From an uncultured Collinsella sp. (lineage in GTDB: Bacteria; Actinomycetota; Coriobacteriia; Coriobacteriales; Coriobacteriaceae), in assembly GCA_959602645.1 (NCBI GenBank), contig CAUGTZ010000001.1, forward strand, positions 1-64,000: DNA of 64,000 nucleotides. Direction: 5' to 3'. Below are positions 55,187 through 63,957 of the stretch, one piece after another (position 1 is the first letter of the stretch; each line of letters starts with the position of its first letter). The translations under genes and the position numbers were made by a program. The notes under the pieces were generated by a model, which had not been told where the DNA came from, ran no database searches, and worked only from the letters and a program-made list of their open reading frames with translations.

Positions 55187-55262
55187 ACAAAGGCGACGCC
55201 GATGTTTTGGCGCGGACAGCGAAAACCCGCTAGAGCGGCATCCTCTTGACAACCAAAGAAAT

Positions 55263-55427
55263 GCCGGTGTTTTGGCAACGACAGCGAGCGGGTCGCATTT
55301 GAGACAAGGTGACGTGAAACGAAAGGGCGCTGACCTTCTGGTCGCGCCCTTGAAGTTGAACGTCAGATTGTCCAAATGCGGCCCGCGCAGCGTCGGCCGG
55401 TTACGGCGTTTGGAAAACGCCGTAACC
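55263..55427 (-). repeat. Repeat R4 copy 2: structured element behind queA
   Basis: Positions 55280-55398 are identical to 52094-52212. The adjoining hairpin is GTTACGGCGTTT/AAACGCCGTAAC: its sequence differs from copy 1 but the pairing is kept by matching changes on both arms. It overlaps or abuts the queA stop codon at 55427. Confidence 0.85.
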
Positions 55428-56644
55428 TACAAAATGAGCATGGCGTCGCCAAAGCTGAAGAAGCGGTAGCGCTCCTCGATGGCGGCGGCGTAGGCATCCA
55501 TGATCTGGTCGCGGGTGGCAAGCGCGCTTACGAGCATCATGAGCGTGGAGCGCGGCACGTGGAAGTTCGTGATCAGCGCGTCGACCACGTGATAGGTCGA
55601 GCCGGGCATGAGGTAGAGCTGCGTCGTGGCGTTCTCGCGCACCACGATGTCACCGCGGCCGAGCGTGTCGGCGCCGTCCTCGAGGCCTTCAAAATAGCGC
55701 GCCGTCACAGCCGGATCGGACACCGGAGCATCGGCGTCAAACGCGCTCTCGAGCGAGCGCACCGCCGTGGTACCGACAGCAATCACACGATGGCCCTCGG
55801 CCTTCGCCTTATGCACGGCGTCGACAACCTCCTGCGACACGTGGTAGCGCTCGGTGTGCATCACATGCTGCGTGGGATCGTCCTCCTCCACCAGACGGAA
55901 GGTATCGATGCCCACCTCGAGTTCGACGGCGGCAAACTTGGCACCCTTGGCCTCGATGGCAGCCATAAGCTCGGGCGTAAAGTGCAGACCCGCCGTGGGA
56001 GCGGCAGCCGAGTGCTCTTCCTTCATGGCGTAGACGGTCTGGTACTTCTCGGGGTCGCCCTCGTAATCGGTAATGTAGGGCGGCAGCGGCACGTGGCCGG
56101 CAGCATGGATGGCCTCGTCGAGCGTGCAAGGGTCGCCGGCGGCATTGCAACCGGCCGGCTCAAAGCGCACCAGACGGCCACCGCGGCTATCGGTGACAAA
56201 GTCGATGACCTCGGCCGTCAGCACCACGGGAGCCCCCTCGGGCGCATGGGCGCCACCGGCGCGATACTCAATCTGAGCACCGGGCTTCAGGCGCTTGCCC
56301 GGCTTGACCAGGCACTCCCACACATGGCCGAGCGGATCCACATCCTCACGGCGCTTGAGCAGCAGCGTCTCGACCACGCCACCCGAGCCGGCCTTGCGAC
56401 CGATCAGGCGGGCCGGCATCACGCGCGTCTGGTTGATGACGAGCACATCGCCCGGCTCGATATAGTCGATGATGTCGCGGAAGATGCGGTGCTCAACGGT
56501 ACCGCCGTGCTCCAGCGGCTTCCCCGCCTGGGAGCCTTTGCGATCCACCACCAGCAGGCGGCAGGAGTCGCGCGGCTCGGCAGGAGCCTGGGCGATCAGT
56601 TCCTCAGGAAGGTTGTAGTCAAAATCATCGGTACGCATAGACAC
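55427..56644 (-). CDS. queA: S-adenosylmethionine:tRNA ribosyltransferase-isomerase
   Basis: Transfers and isomerises ribose from SAM to preQ1 in tRNA, giving epoxyqueuosine. The 405-residue protein has FDYNLPEELIAQAP at the start, GTVEHRIFRDIIDYIEPGDV, VINQTRVMPARL, SAAAPTAGLHFTPEL and NFHVPRSTLMMLVSALA, all family landmarks. The start is GTG at 56644: AAGGAG is 8 nt upstream, while the ATG two codons later would be 14 nt away. queH follows the queA start region on the upstream side, 64 nt apart. Confidence 0.96.
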   Translation of the reverse strand: MSMRTDDFDYNLPEELIAQAPAEPRDSCRLLVVDRKGSQAGKPLEHGGTVEHRIFRDIIDYIEPGDVLVINQTRVMPARLIGRKAGSGGVVETLLLKRREDVDPLGHVWECLVKPGKRLKPGAQIEYRAGGAHAPEGAPVVLTAEVIDFVTDSRGGRLVRFEPAGCNAAGDPCTLDEAIHAAGHVPLPPYITDYEGDPEKYQTVYAMKEEHSAAAPTAGLHFTPELMAAIEAKGAKFAAVELEVGIDTFRLVEEDDPTQHVMHTERYHVSQEVVDAVHKAKAEGHRVIAVGTTAVRSLESAFDADAPVSDPAVTARYFEGLEDGADTLGRGDIVVRENATTQLYLMPGSTYHVVDALITNFHVPRSTLMMLVSALATRDQIMDAYAAAIEERYRFFSFGDAMLIL

Positions 56645-56708
56645 GTCGGATACTCCTTATATAGCTAAAGTCCGCTCTACATCCTAGCAGGCTGCCAGCT
56701 CAAAAGAA

Positions 56709-57284
56709 CTACTTTTTGGACGCTTTGCGCTCGTCGCGGATGCGAGCGCGGTCCATGGCCGCCTCGACGGCCGAGAATCGGCAGCCGCAGTAATTCTGCC
56801 GATACATGCCCAGCTCACGCGAACGACGCGTGGCCTCGGGATAATACGGGCGAAAATCGCGAATCACCGGGGTGAGACCGCGGGCGACAGCCAGACGCTC
56901 CAAAACATCATTGCAGGTATCGAACAGCTGATACGGCGAGACGGCGAGCGTCGTGCCCACAAACTCAAACCCGCGCTCCTGGGCCACGCGGCACGCCTCG
57001 GCCAAGCGCAGGGCATAGCACGCGCGACAGCGACGGGGTCGATCGGCGCCCAGCGGGGCCACGCCGGCCTCCCAGCGCTCGCGGTCCTCCCCCGCTTCGA
57101 TGAGCTCGATGTCGCCATCGGCACACCACCGGCGTAGCTCGTCCAAGCGGCGCTGCCATTCATCGCGCGGCTGAATATTGGGGTTGGTCCAGCAAATCGT
57201 GGGTTCAAACCCCTCTTCGCGCAGCAAGCGAACCGGCTCAAGTGAGCACGGCGCACAGCAAGCGTGCAACAACAACGGCCTCAT
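56709..57284 (-). CDS. queH: Epoxyqueuosine reductase QueH
   Basis: Last step of queuosine synthesis, reducing epoxyqueuosine in tRNA; the QueG-independent enzyme. The 191-residue protein shows LHACCAPCSLEPV at residue 5, RRCRACYALRL at about 85 and YRQNYCGCRFS at about 157, the cysteine set for an iron-sulfur cluster. ATG at 57284 has GAGGAG 6 nt upstream; the ATG at 57290 would have almost no spacing. It follows the DUF3267 gene by 10 nt. With tgt and queA the pathway's tRNA-linked steps are all in this region. Confidence 0.93.
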   Translation of the reverse strand: MRPLLLHACCAPCSLEPVRLLREEGFEPTICWTNPNIQPRDEWQRRLDELRRWCADGDIELIEAGEDRERWEAGVAPLGADRPRRCRACYALRLAEACRVAQERGFEFVGTTLAVSPYQLFDTCNDVLERLAVARGLTPVIRDFRPYYPEATRRSRELGMYRQNYCGCRFSAVEAAMDRARIRDERKASKK

Positions 57285-57294
57285 CAACATCTCC

Positions 57295-57861
57295 TCACCC
57301 GAAAAAGCGCACGCCAAAGGACGTGTCCTCGCAGGCGACGATGCGGCGGTCGCGCAAAATGGTCCGCACGTAATACCAGTCGCCCACACAGCCCGACAAA
57401 TGCAAGCCGGCCGCCAGGTAGCACAGCAGCGGATAGCCAAAAAACGCAAACCCCAAGGCAAGCACAGCCGTCAGGATCACCGTGGGCGCCAGGCAAATGG
57501 CCATGTACCGCCAACGCGAATACACAACGCCCTCGGCGCAGGCATAGATCATCGCCGTCTCACGATTCGCGCCAAAGGTCACATGCGCGCCCGCAGGCGC
57601 CAGCAGCTTAAAAAACACCGCATGCACCAGCTCGTGCACGGCAAACGACGCTGCAGAAACCGCAGCCACACCGACCATCCAGCCCACGACGGTGGTCCAG
57701 CCGCCCGCCTCAGCCGCGTCCAAGTCCGCAGGCCCGCCCAACAGCATAAACACCGGCACCAGGCACACGGCAAACACCGCGATCACGGCCATCCCCCACA
57801 CGAAGCAAGCGTGCAGAAAAACCTCGTCCTCAAACGCATGTATGTTGGAAATCTCATTCAT
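57295..57861 (-). CDS. DUF3267 membrane protein with HExxH motif
   Basis: 188-residue membrane protein with about four hydrophobic segments. AVHELVHAVFFKLL near residue 75 holds an HExxH-like zinc motif (HELVH), typical of DUF3267/site-2-protease-like families; activity unproven. It precedes queH by 10 nt, so the two are co-transcribed, though no functional link is evident. Divergent from the tRNA ligase-like gene at 57995. Confidence 0.85.
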   Translation of the reverse strand: MNEISNIHAFEDEVFLHACFVWGMAVIAVFAVCLVPVFMLLGGPADLDAAEAGGWTTVVGWMVGVAAVSAASFAVHELVHAVFFKLLAPAGAHVTFGANRETAMIYACAEGVVYSRWRYMAICLAPTVILTAVLALGFAFFGYPLLCYLAAGLHLSGCVGDWYYVRTILRDRRIVACEDTSFGVRFFG

Positions 57862-57994
57862 AGCATCTTAGGATAGCGCCCCTGCCACGCACCCGCCCGC
57901 ATGTGCGATAATGTCGAACGATATGCACGAATTGACCACCGCGCCGCCGAACCCCGTGCCCGGCCGCGCTCTTACCTATATGCGAAGGAGTCCC

Positions 57995-60145
57995 ATGGCA
58001 TCCAAATACTCCATGAACGACCGTCCCAGCTGGCCGCGCCGCGCCATCGTTACCGCCGGCGAGCCCTACGGCAACAAGGGTCTGCACTTTGGCCACGTCG
58101 GCGGCGTCTTTGTCCCGGCCGACTTCTTCGCCCGCTTCCTGCGCGACCGCCTGGGCCGCGAAAACGTCATCTTCACCTCGGGCACCGACTGCTACGGCTC
58201 GCCCATCATGGAGAGCTACCGCAAGCTCAAGGAGAATGAAGGCTACGATAAGTCCATCGGCGAGTATGTCGAGTCCAATCACTCCCGCCAGGCCGCGACC
58301 CTCAACAACTACAACATCAGCTGTGACATCTACGGCGGCTCGGGCCTTGAGCCGGCTGCGCAGATTCACAACGAGGTGACCGCGGAGATTATCGAGCGTC
58401 TGCACGAGCAGGGCACCATCTCCAAGCGCTCCACGCTGCAGTTCTACGATGCCAAGGCCGGCACGTTCCTCAACGGCCGCCAGGTCATCGGCCGCTGCCC
58501 CATCCAGGGCTGCAAGTCCGAGAAGGCGTACGCCGACGAGTGCGACTTGGGTCACCAGTTTGAGCCCGAGGAGCTTATCGCACCCAAGAGCCAGCTCACC
58601 GGCGAGGTGCCCGAGCTGCGCCCGGTCGACAACCTCTACTTCGACCTGCCGGCCTACCTCGACTTTATGAAGACCTACACCGCCAAGCTCGCCCAGAACC
58701 CGCAGGTTCGCTCCGTGGTCTCCAAGACCATGGAGGAGTGGCTGCTGCCGGCTCAGCTCTACATCCAGAATAAGTTCCGCGAGGCCTTCGATGCCGTCGA
58801 GGACCAGCTCCCCGAACACACCGTGCTGGAGCCCGAGGGCAACAAGAGCAGCTTTACCGTCACCTTCCCCAGCTGGAAAGAGCGCGACGACGCCCACGCG
58901 GTGCTCGCCAACGGCGGCGTGCGCTTCCGCAGCGGCAAGGCGCTCGTGCCCTTCCGCATCACCGGCAACATCGACTGGGGCGTTCCGGTGCCCGAGGTCG
59001 ACGGCGTGACCGACGTCACCTGCTGGTGCTGGCCCGAGAGCCTGTGGGCGCCCATCAGCTACACTCGCACCGTGCTCGCACGCGATGCCAAGGCCGCCGG
59101 CGTGACCGAGGGCGTCGCCGCCCAGGATGCCGCCCTCATGGGCGAGCCCGCCGCCGATTCCACGCAGGTCCCCGCGCCCACCTACCAGCACAGCTCGCTC
59201 GACTGGCGCGACTGGTGGTGCTCGGACGACGCGCAGATCTACCAGTTCATCGGTCAGGACAACATCTATTTCTACTGCATCGCGCAAACCGCCATGTGGG
59301 AGGCCCTGGGTTGGGACCTTACGCAGAGCACCGTCAGCGCCTGCTATCACCTGCTCTACATGGGCAAAAAGGCGAGCTCGTCCTCGCAGACCCCTCCCCC
59401 GCCGGCAGACGACCTGCTCAACCACTACACCTGCGAGCAGATGCGCGCGCACTGGCTGTCGCTCGGCCTATCCGAGAAGCCGGTGAGCTTTAGCCCCAAG
59501 GCATACGACACGCGTGTGACCGGCAAGGACAAGGACGGCAACGAGGTGCGTGCCTGCGACGACAAGCGCGTTATCGATCCAGCCCTTAAGGAGAGCGCCC
59601 TTTTGACCGGCGTCTTCAACCGCCTGGCCCGCAGCTGCTTCTACGGCGTCGCCATCAAGGAGGGCGACGAGAGCCCCTGCCGCAACGGCTGCATCCCCGC
59701 CGGTGCCGCTTCTGACACCGTGGTCGAAGCCGCCGAGCAGGCAGCTCTCGCCTTTGAGCAAGCCATGTACAAGTTCGAGACGCACCGCGCGCTCGCCGTG
59801 TGCGACGACTACCTGCGTGCCGCCAACAAGCGCTGGAGCGACGCCTCTAAGGCCGCCAACAAGCTCGAGGGCGAGCCGGCAAACGCCGCAATGACGCAGG
59901 CCCTCGTCGACGCCTTTACCGAGCTGCGCGTGGCGACCGTGCTCATGCACGGCATCGTCCCTGCCGGCTGCGAGCTCATCTGCGAGTACTTCGACGTTGA
60001 CCCGGTCGCCTTCTTTAGCTGGGATAACATCTTCGCCTCCACGGATGAGTTTGTGGAGAGCCTGGGCGAGAAGCCCGGCGAGCACCGCGTGAAGCCGCTA
60101 CCCCCGCGCTTCGACTTCTTCAGCAAGCACGAGAGCCAGTACTAG
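57995..60145 (+). CDS. Divergent methionyl-tRNA synthetase-like class I tRNA ligase
   Basis: 716-residue class I synthetase of the MetRS type. HIGH-type motif GLHFGHVGG at residue 27; FTSGTDCYGSPIMES; a zinc-type insert RCPIQGCKSEKAYADECDLG; FIGQDNIYFYCIAQ replaces the usual FIGKDI-type motif. The KMSKS loop reads GKKASSSSQTPPPP, so the second catalytic lysine is lost. An anticodon-binding helical domain follows from about 520. It may still charge tRNA-Met or have another role. ATG at 57995 has AAGGAG 4 nt upstream. Confidence 0.8.
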   Translation: MASKYSMNDRPSWPRRAIVTAGEPYGNKGLHFGHVGGVFVPADFFARFLRDRLGRENVIFTSGTDCYGSPIMESYRKLKENEGYDKSIGEYVESNHSRQAATLNNYNISCDIYGGSGLEPAAQIHNEVTAEIIERLHEQGTISKRSTLQFYDAKAGTFLNGRQVIGRCPIQGCKSEKAYADECDLGHQFEPEELIAPKSQLTGEVPELRPVDNLYFDLPAYLDFMKTYTAKLAQNPQVRSVVSKTMEEWLLPAQLYIQNKFREAFDAVEDQLPEHTVLEPEGNKSSFTVTFPSWKERDDAHAVLANGGVRFRSGKALVPFRITGNIDWGVPVPEVDGVTDVTCWCWPESLWAPISYTRTVLARDAKAAGVTEGVAAQDAALMGEPAADSTQVPAPTYQHSSLDWRDWWCSDDAQIYQFIGQDNIYFYCIAQTAMWEALGWDLTQSTVSACYHLLYMGKKASSSSQTPPPPADDLLNHYTCEQMRAHWLSLGLSEKPVSFSPKAYDTRVTGKDKDGNEVRACDDKRVIDPALKESALLTGVFNRLARSCFYGVAIKEGDESPCRNGCIPAGAASDTVVEAAEQAALAFEQAMYKFETHRALAVCDDYLRAANKRWSDASKAANKLEGEPANAAMTQALVDAFTELRVATVLMHGIVPAGCELICEYFDVDPVAFFSWDNIFASTDEFVESLGEKPGEHRVKPLPPRFDFFSKHESQY

Positions 60146-60157
60146 GCAACAGCAACG

Positions 60158-60277
60158 CGCCCGGGAATGATTATTCTGGGACGGGGATTAAAAAATCATT
60201 CCCGGGCGACGCAAAGTAGTCTTTTTGGGACGGGGATCATTAAATGATTTTTTAATCCCCGTCCCAGAATAATCATT
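60158..60277. repeat. Repeat R2, compound copy with perfect 35-bp arms
   Basis: Arms 60166-60200 and 60243-60277 are exact complements and contain CTGGGACGGGGATTAAAAAA. The left arm is itself enclosed in CGCCCGGGAATGATT with its complement, and a third partial unit (TTTTTGGGACGGGGATCATT) lies between. It sits 19 nt before the start of the methyltransferase gene. Confidence 0.85.
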
Positions 60278-60296
60278 TAGGTGGAAGGAAAGACGG

Positions 60297-61400
60297 ATGT
60301 CCAAGCCGCGTCGTCGTAAGCAGAAAAAACAGGTCAAGGCCGAGCTCAAGCTCAGGCAGTTTGCCGCCACCGAGCTTTCCGACCAGCTTGCCGCCCTTCC
60401 TTGCGCCGCCGACCTGCCGCGCTTTATGGTCGACACGGTCGCCGGCGCCTATGCGCCCGCCGATGCCGAGCTCATGATCAAGGGCTTCGGCGCCGCGGTC
60501 ACACGCCCGGTCACGCTGCGCGCCAACACGCTCAAGGCAACCGCCGAGGACATCGCTGCGGCGCTCGATGCCGCCGGCATCGCCCACAACCCCGTCGCCT
60601 GGTATCCAGACGCCTTCATCCTGCCCGACGCCCAGGTTTCCGACCTGTGGGACCTCGACATCTACCGCGACGGCAAGATCTACTTGCAAAGTCTGTCGTC
60701 CATGATGCCGCCGTTGGTCCTGGGCGCCCAGGCATGCGAGGACATTCTGGACATGTGCGCGGCCCCCGGTGGCAAGACGACGCAGATCGCCGCCCTCACG
60801 CAGGGCCAGGCGCACCTTACCGCCTGCGAGATGAGCATTCCCCGCGCCGAGAAGCTCGAAGCCAACCTCCACCGCCAAGGCGCAAAAAACGTGCCCGTCA
60901 TGCGCATCGACGCACGCGAGCTCGACGAGTTCTTCCGCTTTGACCGCATCCTGCTCGATGCCCCCTGCACCGGCACGGGCACCGTCATCAGCGGCAACGA
61001 GAAAAGCCTGCGCGGCCTGACCGAGCAGCTGCTCGTCAAATGCGCCCGCTCGCAGCGTGCGCTTCTGGACCGCGCCATGGGAGCCCTCAAACCGGGCGGC
61101 ACGCTCGTCTATTCGACTTGTTCGATCTTGCCGCAGGAAAACGAGGACGCCCTGCAAGAAGCCCTCGACAAGCATATGGACTGCGAGCTCATCCCCCTCG
61201 ACGGCACGCCAAGCGAAAGTGAGGCACGCCGTGCCCAGGAAGCTGGTGAGGAGCCGCGCATCGAGTCCAACGCCCTGACCGAGGCCATTGCCGCGGGTCA
61301 AGTATCGGCCATCGCCAACGGCCTGCCCGGCACGCTGACCATTCCGCCTAGCCGCGACTTTGAGGGCTTCTACATTGCCCTGATCCGAAAACGCAGCTAG
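60297..61400 (+). CDS. RsmB/RsmF-type RNA 5-methylcytosine methyltransferase
   Basis: 367-residue SAM-dependent enzyme of the NOL1/NOP2/Sun family. An N-terminal basic segment (KPRRRKQKKQVKAELKLRQ) precedes the Rossmann part: CAAPGGKTTQIAALTQG, RFDRILLDAPCTGTGTV with one active-site cysteine and YSTCSILPQENE with the other. It most likely methylates C in rRNA. AAGGAA precedes the ATG by about 8 nt. The R2 repeat lies in its leader and may affect expression. Confidence 0.9.
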   Translation: MSKPRRRKQKKQVKAELKLRQFAATELSDQLAALPCAADLPRFMVDTVAGAYAPADAELMIKGFGAAVTRPVTLRANTLKATAEDIAAALDAAGIAHNPVAWYPDAFILPDAQVSDLWDLDIYRDGKIYLQSLSSMMPPLVLGAQACEDILDMCAAPGGKTTQIAALTQGQAHLTACEMSIPRAEKLEANLHRQGAKNVPVMRIDARELDEFFRFDRILLDAPCTGTGTVISGNEKSLRGLTEQLLVKCARSQRALLDRAMGALKPGGTLVYSTCSILPQENEDALQEALDKHMDCELIPLDGTPSESEARRAQEAGEEPRIESNALTEAIAAGQVSAIANGLPGTLTIPPSRDFEGFYIALIRKRS

Positions 61401-61424
61401 CGCACGGATCCAAAACTCAACAAG

Positions 61425-61595
61425 CTATCTCTGTGCGCGTTTGCCCTGCTGGTCGCGATGCTGTTTAAGCATTGCGCGCTCCTTGCGTTCGGCCCTTTTG
61501 CCTTTAATGGCCGTAACCGCAAAATAGATGACCGCGGCGGCAACGATTGCGCCCACACACAGGCCAATCGAGCCCAACATTGCTGTCAATTCCAT
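61425..61595 (-). CDS. 56-residue single-span membrane protein
   Basis: A short gene: MELTAMLGSIGLCVGAIVAA followed by AVIYFAVTAIKGKRAERKER and a basic tail. One membrane segment (about residues 5-29), then about 27 strongly basic residues in the cytoplasm. GAGAGG lies 9-10 nt before the ATG. The protein character, ribosome binding site and lack of competing frame support it. No family recognised. Confidence 0.65.
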   Translation of the reverse strand: MELTAMLGSIGLCVGAIVAAAVIYFAVTAIKGKRAERKERAMLKQHRDQQGKRAQR

Positions 61596-61785
61596 ACCGC
61601 GTCACCTCTCTTTTTAACGGGACTTTCAAGATAGCACCTCGATCCCCGCCACCACAGCTCCTTCACGTTCGCCGCCCTTCGGTCTAACGGGGGACGCGGC
61701 GGGGAAAAATCAACTCGTCAAACGATTTAGCAAGCACAACGCTGCCGGCACCCTGCCGGCCGTCATCACATAGAATCGAGCCTCC

Positions 61786-62877
61786 ATGGATACCCTCAAC
61801 GATCTAAACGAGCGCGTCGACGCCTTCGTCGGCACCAGCTCCTTCGACACGCCTGCCGCGGCAAACGACCAAGCTCCCATCGATGTGCCCGCCGAGGTTC
61901 ACGAAGACATCGTCGCCTCGGTCGATTTCTCCGAGGTCGAGCTCGCAGACGAGTTCACCGAGCCCCAGGTAGCCGTCACGCCCAACGGCCTGCTCCCTAT
62001 GGAGCCCCTGCCCATCGACGGACGTCTGCGCAAGGCTGCCCTTCGCATGCCCGACGAGATCGAGGAGGCCAGCGGCTTCACGCTCTTCGGCCGACGCATC
62101 AAGTCGCTCATTTACACCACCGATGTCGCGGTCATCCGCAACTCCAACGCCGATGCCGTCTTTGCCGTTTACCCCTTCACGCCGCAGCCCGCCATTACGC
62201 AGGCACTGTTGACCGTCGCCGAGTGCCCGGTCTTTGTAGGCGTGGGCGGTGGCACCACCACCGGTAAGCGCTCCGTGCAGATGGCAGCCGTCTCCGAGAT
62301 GCAGGGCGCGGCGGGCTGCGTGGTCAACTCCCCCGCTACTGCCGAGATGGTCGAGCACATCACCAACATCGCCGACATCCCCGTCATCGCCACGGTCGTA
62401 CGTTGCGACGACGATGCTCACGCAAAGGTGCGCGCCGGCGCCAAGATTCTTAACATCGCCGCTGGCAAAAACACGCCGCAGGTCCTGCGTGAACTGCGCG
62501 AGCACTATCCCAACCTGCCGCTCATCGCGCCGGGCGGCAAGACGCCCGAGAGCATCCGCGAGACCATCGCCGCCGGCGCCAACGCCATCATCTGGACGCC
62601 GCCTTCGGCACAGCAGCTACAGACCGACATGATGCAGCGTTATCGCAAGATGAAGGAAGACGCCACGCCCGTTATCTCGCGCGACGATGTGCCCATTATC
62701 GACCAGGTCGCCGCCGCCGAAGTCAGCCAGGTCGAGAACATGAATCCCGACGTGCCGATTCCCGACGAAGTCATCGAGCGCGTCGCTTCGATCCACGAGC
62801 GCGTCGAGGAGCGTCGCGCCAACCGCGGGCTCAAGCCCTCACTGCACGGCTTTTTCTTCCGAGGAAAGAAACGCTAG
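61786..62877 (+). CDS. TIM-barrel protein of unknown function
   Basis: 363 residues. The first ~75 are acidic and probably flexible; residues ~80-290 look like a beta/alpha barrel: KSLIYTTDVAVIRNSNADAV, VAECPVFVGVGGGTTTGKRS, IADIPVIATVVRCDDDAHAK, AGAKILNIAAGKNTPQVL and LPLIAPGGKTPESIRETIAA end with phosphate-binding-type loops, as in KDPG aldolase or GuaB-like barrels. A basic C-terminus follows. No Shine-Dalgarno is visible; TAGAAT 10-15 nt upstream suggests a very short leader or leaderless message. Function unknown. Confidence 0.7.
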   Translation: MDTLNDLNERVDAFVGTSSFDTPAAANDQAPIDVPAEVHEDIVASVDFSEVELADEFTEPQVAVTPNGLLPMEPLPIDGRLRKAALRMPDEIEEASGFTLFGRRIKSLIYTTDVAVIRNSNADAVFAVYPFTPQPAITQALLTVAECPVFVGVGGGTTTGKRSVQMAAVSEMQGAAGCVVNSPATAEMVEHITNIADIPVIATVVRCDDDAHAKVRAGAKILNIAAGKNTPQVLRELREHYPNLPLIAPGGKTPESIRETIAAGANAIIWTPPSAQQLQTDMMQRYRKMKEDATPVISRDDVPIIDQVAAAEVSQVENMNPDVPIPDEVIERVASIHERVEERRANRGLKPSLHGFFFRGKKR

Positions 62878-62957
62878 CAAAACATCTTGGCCCGCCCCAC
62901 AAACGTGAGGCGGGCCGTTTTCGTTTGGGCAATCATGCAGCGATGTGATGGGGCAAA

Positions 62958-63848
62958 TTAATCCACGCGTTTGTCGCCCATAAAGAAGAGCGCCACCGTG
63001 CCAGGTCCGGTATGCGAGCCAATCAGAGTACCGATGTTATTGATCTCAATCTTGCCTTTAAGCTGAGGAACCTGTTCCTCAATCAGCGCCGCAACTGCCT
63101 CGGCATCCTCGCGGCACGCCGAGTGCGACATGATGCACTTACCCGAATAATCCGCACCGTCTTGCACGTGTGCCATCATGGTCTTAGCCATCTCGGAAAT
63201 CGCGCGCTTCTTAGTGCGAATCTTCTCACGTGGCGACAGCCCACCTTCGCAATCGACCGTCATAAGCGGGCAAATCTTAAGCGCCGTGCCGATGATCGCG
63301 CTCGCAGCCGAAATGCGACCGCCGCGCAGGTAGCTCGACAGATCGGTCGAGAAGAACCAGTGGTGCAGGTTGAGCTTGTGCTCTTCGATCCAGGCAGCCG
63401 TCTCGTCGAGTAAAGCCCCGCTATCGCGCACGTCGGCGGCACATTCCGCCAGCAGGCCAAAGCCCGAAGACGCCGCTAGCGAATCGATGACGCGCACCTT
63501 GCCGCCCTGGGGATAGCGATCCGCGAGCATCTGCGCCGCAACGCAGGCCGATCCATACGTGCCCGAAATACCCGACGACAACGTCAGATGCAGCACATCT
63601 TTACCCTCGGCAACAAACGGCTCCCAAAACTCCTCGTATTCACCCACGCTCACCTGAGACGTCTTGGGCATGGCGCCCGCGGCAATCTGGGCAAAAAACT
63701 CGTCCGGTGAAATCGACTGGTACAGATCGTCCGTATGGACAACACCATCAATCTCGTAATGAAAACACACGACAGGGATATTGCGCGACGCAAAGAACTC
63801 ACGGGTTCGATCGGCGGCAGATTCACAGGTCAGGACAAAATCACTCAT
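62958..63848 (-). CDS. DegV family fatty-acid-binding protein (copy 3)
   Basis: 296-residue FakB-type protein. FVLTCESAADRTREFFASR at the start, where other DegV have TDS-x-x-D; MPKTSQVSVGEYEEFWEPFV and LTLSSGISGTYGSA for the cleft; SSYLRGGRISAASAIIG typical of the family; GSHTGPGTVALFF at the end. ATG at 63848 has AAGGAG 6 nt upstream. The altered N-terminal motif suggests a subgroup with a different ligand. Confidence 0.9.
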   Translation of the reverse strand: MSDFVLTCESAADRTREFFASRNIPVVCFHYEIDGVVHTDDLYQSISPDEFFAQIAAGAMPKTSQVSVGEYEEFWEPFVAEGKDVLHLTLSSGISGTYGSACVAAQMLADRYPQGGKVRVIDSLAASSGFGLLAECAADVRDSGALLDETAAWIEEHKLNLHHWFFSTDLSSYLRGGRISAASAIIGTALKICPLMTVDCEGGLSPREKIRTKKRAISEMAKTMMAHVQDGADYSGKCIMSHSACREDAEAVAALIEEQVPQLKGKIEINNIGTLIGSHTGPGTVALFFMGDKRVD

Positions 63849-63957
63849 ATGAGGCTCCTTACTCATTGCTGCGCAAATTATCGCACAGCAAGCGTGAATA
63901 CGGTACAAATGTTCACTATTTACCAATGCGAACCGTTTGTATTGAATATCTTTATCA

